Source: Lepiota brunneoincarnata (Eukaryota; Basidiomycota; Agaricomycetes; Agaricales; Agaricaceae). From it: 64,000 bases of DNA. This document shows positions 61,932 to 64,000 of the stretch, piece after piece (the first letter of the stretch is position 1; each line of letters opens with the position of its first letter). The translations under genes were made by a program, and so were the position numbers. Where the stretch lies: the NCBI GenBank assembly GCA_023014365.1, contig JAEBUN010000001.1:2418001-2482000 (forward strand). Direction: 5' to 3'. Below the pieces are notes generated by a model. It was not told where the DNA came from. It ran no database searches and saw only the letters and a program-made list of their open reading frames with translations.

Positions 61932-63075
61932 CTAAACCACCGTCGGTGCTGTCTGTGTGGTCGCGTTAGGTGCGGCCTCTGAGCCTTCCGCTGGGGTCGC
62001 CTGTGATTTCTTTTCCTGTGCAATGCGACGGGCCTCCTCGTGAATGTCATGGACCTGCTTCGAAGTGCTGGTGTAAAATGCAAGCACGCGTTGCCCCAGC
62101 GGCGAGCCTATGGCCCTCTCGTAATACTACACAACAGAAGACGCTGCGATGAGTTCTATGCCCTTTCACATAACCATGTAAGCTTACATCGTGGGCAACT
62201 TTCGAAAAGCCCTTTTGTCCGTCGAGGGCCTTGGCTTGCTTGATCTGCTCATCAACTTTCGCCTGGACAGTTGCCGAAACCTTTTGGTCGGGACCAAAAG
62301 CACGCTGGCCTATATTCGCATCGAGTTGGTTGATGTAGTCGAGGAACCTCTTCGATATCCCTTGTTTACCTGGGTAATATGCGGTGAGAACATCTGCTCC
62401 ACGCCATTGGTAAACCCACTCACGGTCAATCTCAATGGCATGTTCGAGAATTTTGTCAGAAAGGGTGTAGCCTTGAGCCAGATACTCGGCAGCAACTAAA
62501 GGTAATCAGTCCCCCATCAAGCCACCCGGGTAGTGAGGGTCTACATACTGGCTGCACGCGGTTTATCTGACTGGTCTATCCCTGCATCCGTGCCTTCGGC
62601 AGCTTCTTGGTGATTGTCATCGCTTTTGACGGCATCGGATGTGACTGAGAGTATGGCACCGTCGAGTGGACCACCGTTCAGCTGAAGGGGTTGGTCTTAG
62701 AGCTAATGAACAAGGCTTAGGATGTCGTAACAAACCATCAAAGCTGTTTTGGCTGCGGATGCTTTGTCGAAATGGAGTGTAGCGGTACTCGACTTCTCCT
62801 CATAATCGATGGATTTGATGCTTGTAAAAGCTAAGAATCGTGAAAAGTGTTGATAACAGGGTCAAACTTACTTGCCACAGAATCTGAGGTTCGAGTACAG
62901 TCAGGCGCCCCGGTCTGGTGGAGGAACTGTAAAACATACGTGAAGAAATCATTCAATTGAGTCTTTGTCGTGGATGGTGCGATGCCGGAAACCTGTTGCA
63001 CGGGCGGCAGATGAGTAAATTATGATTCAGGGGCAGCAAACCCCTCTAGCTTGCCTGGACTGGATAAGTCGTCAT
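61932..63075 (-). CDS. VIP1-like RNA-recognition-motif protein
   Basis: Exon 1 is only 21 nt (63075-63055, MTTYPVQ). It joins exon 2 at 62992 across a 62-bp intron that begins GC and ends CAG; the join gives VQVSGIAPSTTKTQLNDFF, the first strand and helix of an RRM. Then SIDYEEKSSTATLHFDKASA, AKTALM and LNGGPLDGA complete the fold. After an acidic linker, the C-terminal region has VAAEYLAQGYTLSDKILEHA, RFLDYINQLDANIGQRAFGP and YYERAIGSPLGQRVLAFY. This matches the Vip1 family of S. pombe and other fungi; precise function is unclear. Stop TAG at 61932-61934. Confidence 0.82.
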
Positions 63076-64000
63076 GTCGAGGGCTGAGTGAGGGAGGAAA
63101 GAAATGGTGGACGGAGTGTCTCAGCCCAGACGTCCCAACTTAGGGGTTTGGGGAGTTGGCCACATTGACGTCATTGATGAGGACGGAAGATCCGGTTTCC
63201 ATCGCATCTTCCTTGGGGAGGGCATTGTGCCATGGAGTAGCCAGCCGGGGAAGGGGCCTGTATAGGAATGTTTTCCTAATATCACTGTCACTTTTGACCG
63301 GGCTTGGGGGAGAGTAAGTTTGGTAGACGGTTTAAAACCGTCTACTAAACGTGACCCCCGAGTTCGCATCATGTGATATATCTTTTTTTTTGTATTCCGC
63401 ATTTATATACCGCAACAAGCAAACTAGTGCTAAGACGTGGTGAGCCCACTATATTAAGAGATGGGCTCCATCACGCAGTGGAATGTCTACAGGGATAAAA
63501 GCTCCGAAATGCCTGTAAAAGTTTCTTTGATGGTGTGACATCTGTATCACAAGGTGGCAGTAAGTGGAAAAGGTAGTAACATACTAATAAAATGAATATA
63601 ATAATTGTTGTGAGAGCCGGATGGGGCACGGTGAGCCATCAGTCCTGAATACTCATAGTTGTATATTGTGGAATGATAGGTATGGGGAGAGTGAGCCAAG
63701 ACATACTCACTTGTTAGGAGGTATTTTCCCTTTTCACTATTGCTCCTATTCTTTGTAGGAACATGCCCCTATTCCTTCCAGAAGTCAAGAGTCACTCAAT
63801 TCAAAGCAATAACTGCATAATCTGTATAGTACATGTGTCAATCCAGTACAGGATTTGATTTCTGTATATTCACTTGACCTCCATTTCATTATGTTGGGGC
63901 CTGTGGCTGGATGAACTTTACATGGCCACCTGAGGCACAGTGGCAGCCTCCATCAGGCTTTGTGAATAAGGACATTTAAGCAACCCACACCACCACAGTG
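63076..64000. other. Gene-free, AT-rich window end
   Basis: No coding region is supported. Apart from the inverted repeat listed next, a GTGAGCC word recurs near 63440, 63630 and 63690, and AT content rises. This could be the edge of a repeat or transposable element, but no terminal structure or transposase is visible. Confidence 0.4.
63318..63350. repeat. Long near-perfect inverted repeat (palindrome)
   Basis: Two 16-base arms meet around a single central base: GTTTGGTAGACGGTTT then A then AAACCGTCTACTAAAC. Only one base pair (G facing T) is unmatched; the inner 11-base arms (GTAGACGGTTT) match fully. It could form a hairpin, be a protein-binding palindrome, or be a joined pair of terminal inverted repeats from a small element. 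Confidence 0.85.

Overview
The window looks like a gene-dense stretch of a mushroom-forming basidiomycete (Agaricomycetes) nuclear genome. Almost every gene is split by many introns of about 45-60 bp with GT...AG ends, intergenic gaps are short, and several families are typical of that group: a DUF6534 membrane protein, a BTB/POZ protein with a C-terminal helical region, and a lectin of the Psathyrella velutina (PVL) seven-bladed propeller type. No CRISPR, phage, insertion sequence, rRNA or tRNA was seen. Exon joins given here were worked out by eye from reading frame and splice signals.

Layout. 0-5 kb: end of a C2H2 zinc-finger gene, mitoribosomal mS41 (-), MON1 (-), a BTB protein (+). 5-6.5 kb: a PVL-like lectin gene (-) interrupted by one in-frame stop. 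7.4-9.1 kb: a zinc alcohol dehydrogenase (-). 9.6-13.2 kb: a tandem pair of GH43 endo-arabinanase genes (+), the first decayed, the second intact with 14 introns and two micro-exons. 13.4-25.9 kb: DUG2 (-), a disordered protein with three SUMO-interaction-like motifs (+), a CLYBL/CitE-like lyase (+), the spliceosomal helicase PRP2 (+), an SDR oxidoreductase (-). 26.9-41.3 kb, all plus: an orphan protein, a family III CoA-transferase, the phosphorelay protein YPD1, the DNA helicase CHL1, a conserved unknown protein, a VNX1-like cation/proton exchanger. 41.5-47.7 kb, all minus and very tightly packed: DDB1, a POLE4/DPB3-like histone-fold protein, a HIT hydrolase. 47.7-63.1 kb: an uncertain gene (+), SHE9/MDM33 (-), NADPH-cytochrome P450 reductase (-), a membrane-anchored SET protein (-), a DUF202 protein (-), DUF6534 (+), a YEA4-like UDP-GlcNAc transporter (-), a SAM methyltransferase (-) and a VIP1-like RRM protein (-). 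The last 0.9 kb has no recognisable gene but holds a long inverted repeat.

How the genes relate. Most are unrelated housekeeping genes: mitochondrial (mS41, SHE9, CLYBL-like, CoA-transferase), vacuolar (MON1, VNX1), genome maintenance (CHL1, DDB1, POLE4-like), RNA processing (PRP2, VIP1-like). The accessory features are the lectin, the arabinanase pair and the DUF6534 gene. I did not find a clear new multi-gene system. The items most worth following are the nonsense codon in the lectin, the live/dead arabinanase pair with micro-exons, GC-AG introns in two or three genes near 54-63 kb, the three-SIM protein, the nearly gapless HIT-POLE4-DDB1 run, and single-base insertions in CHL1 and the CoA-transferase that are either real lesions or assembly errors.
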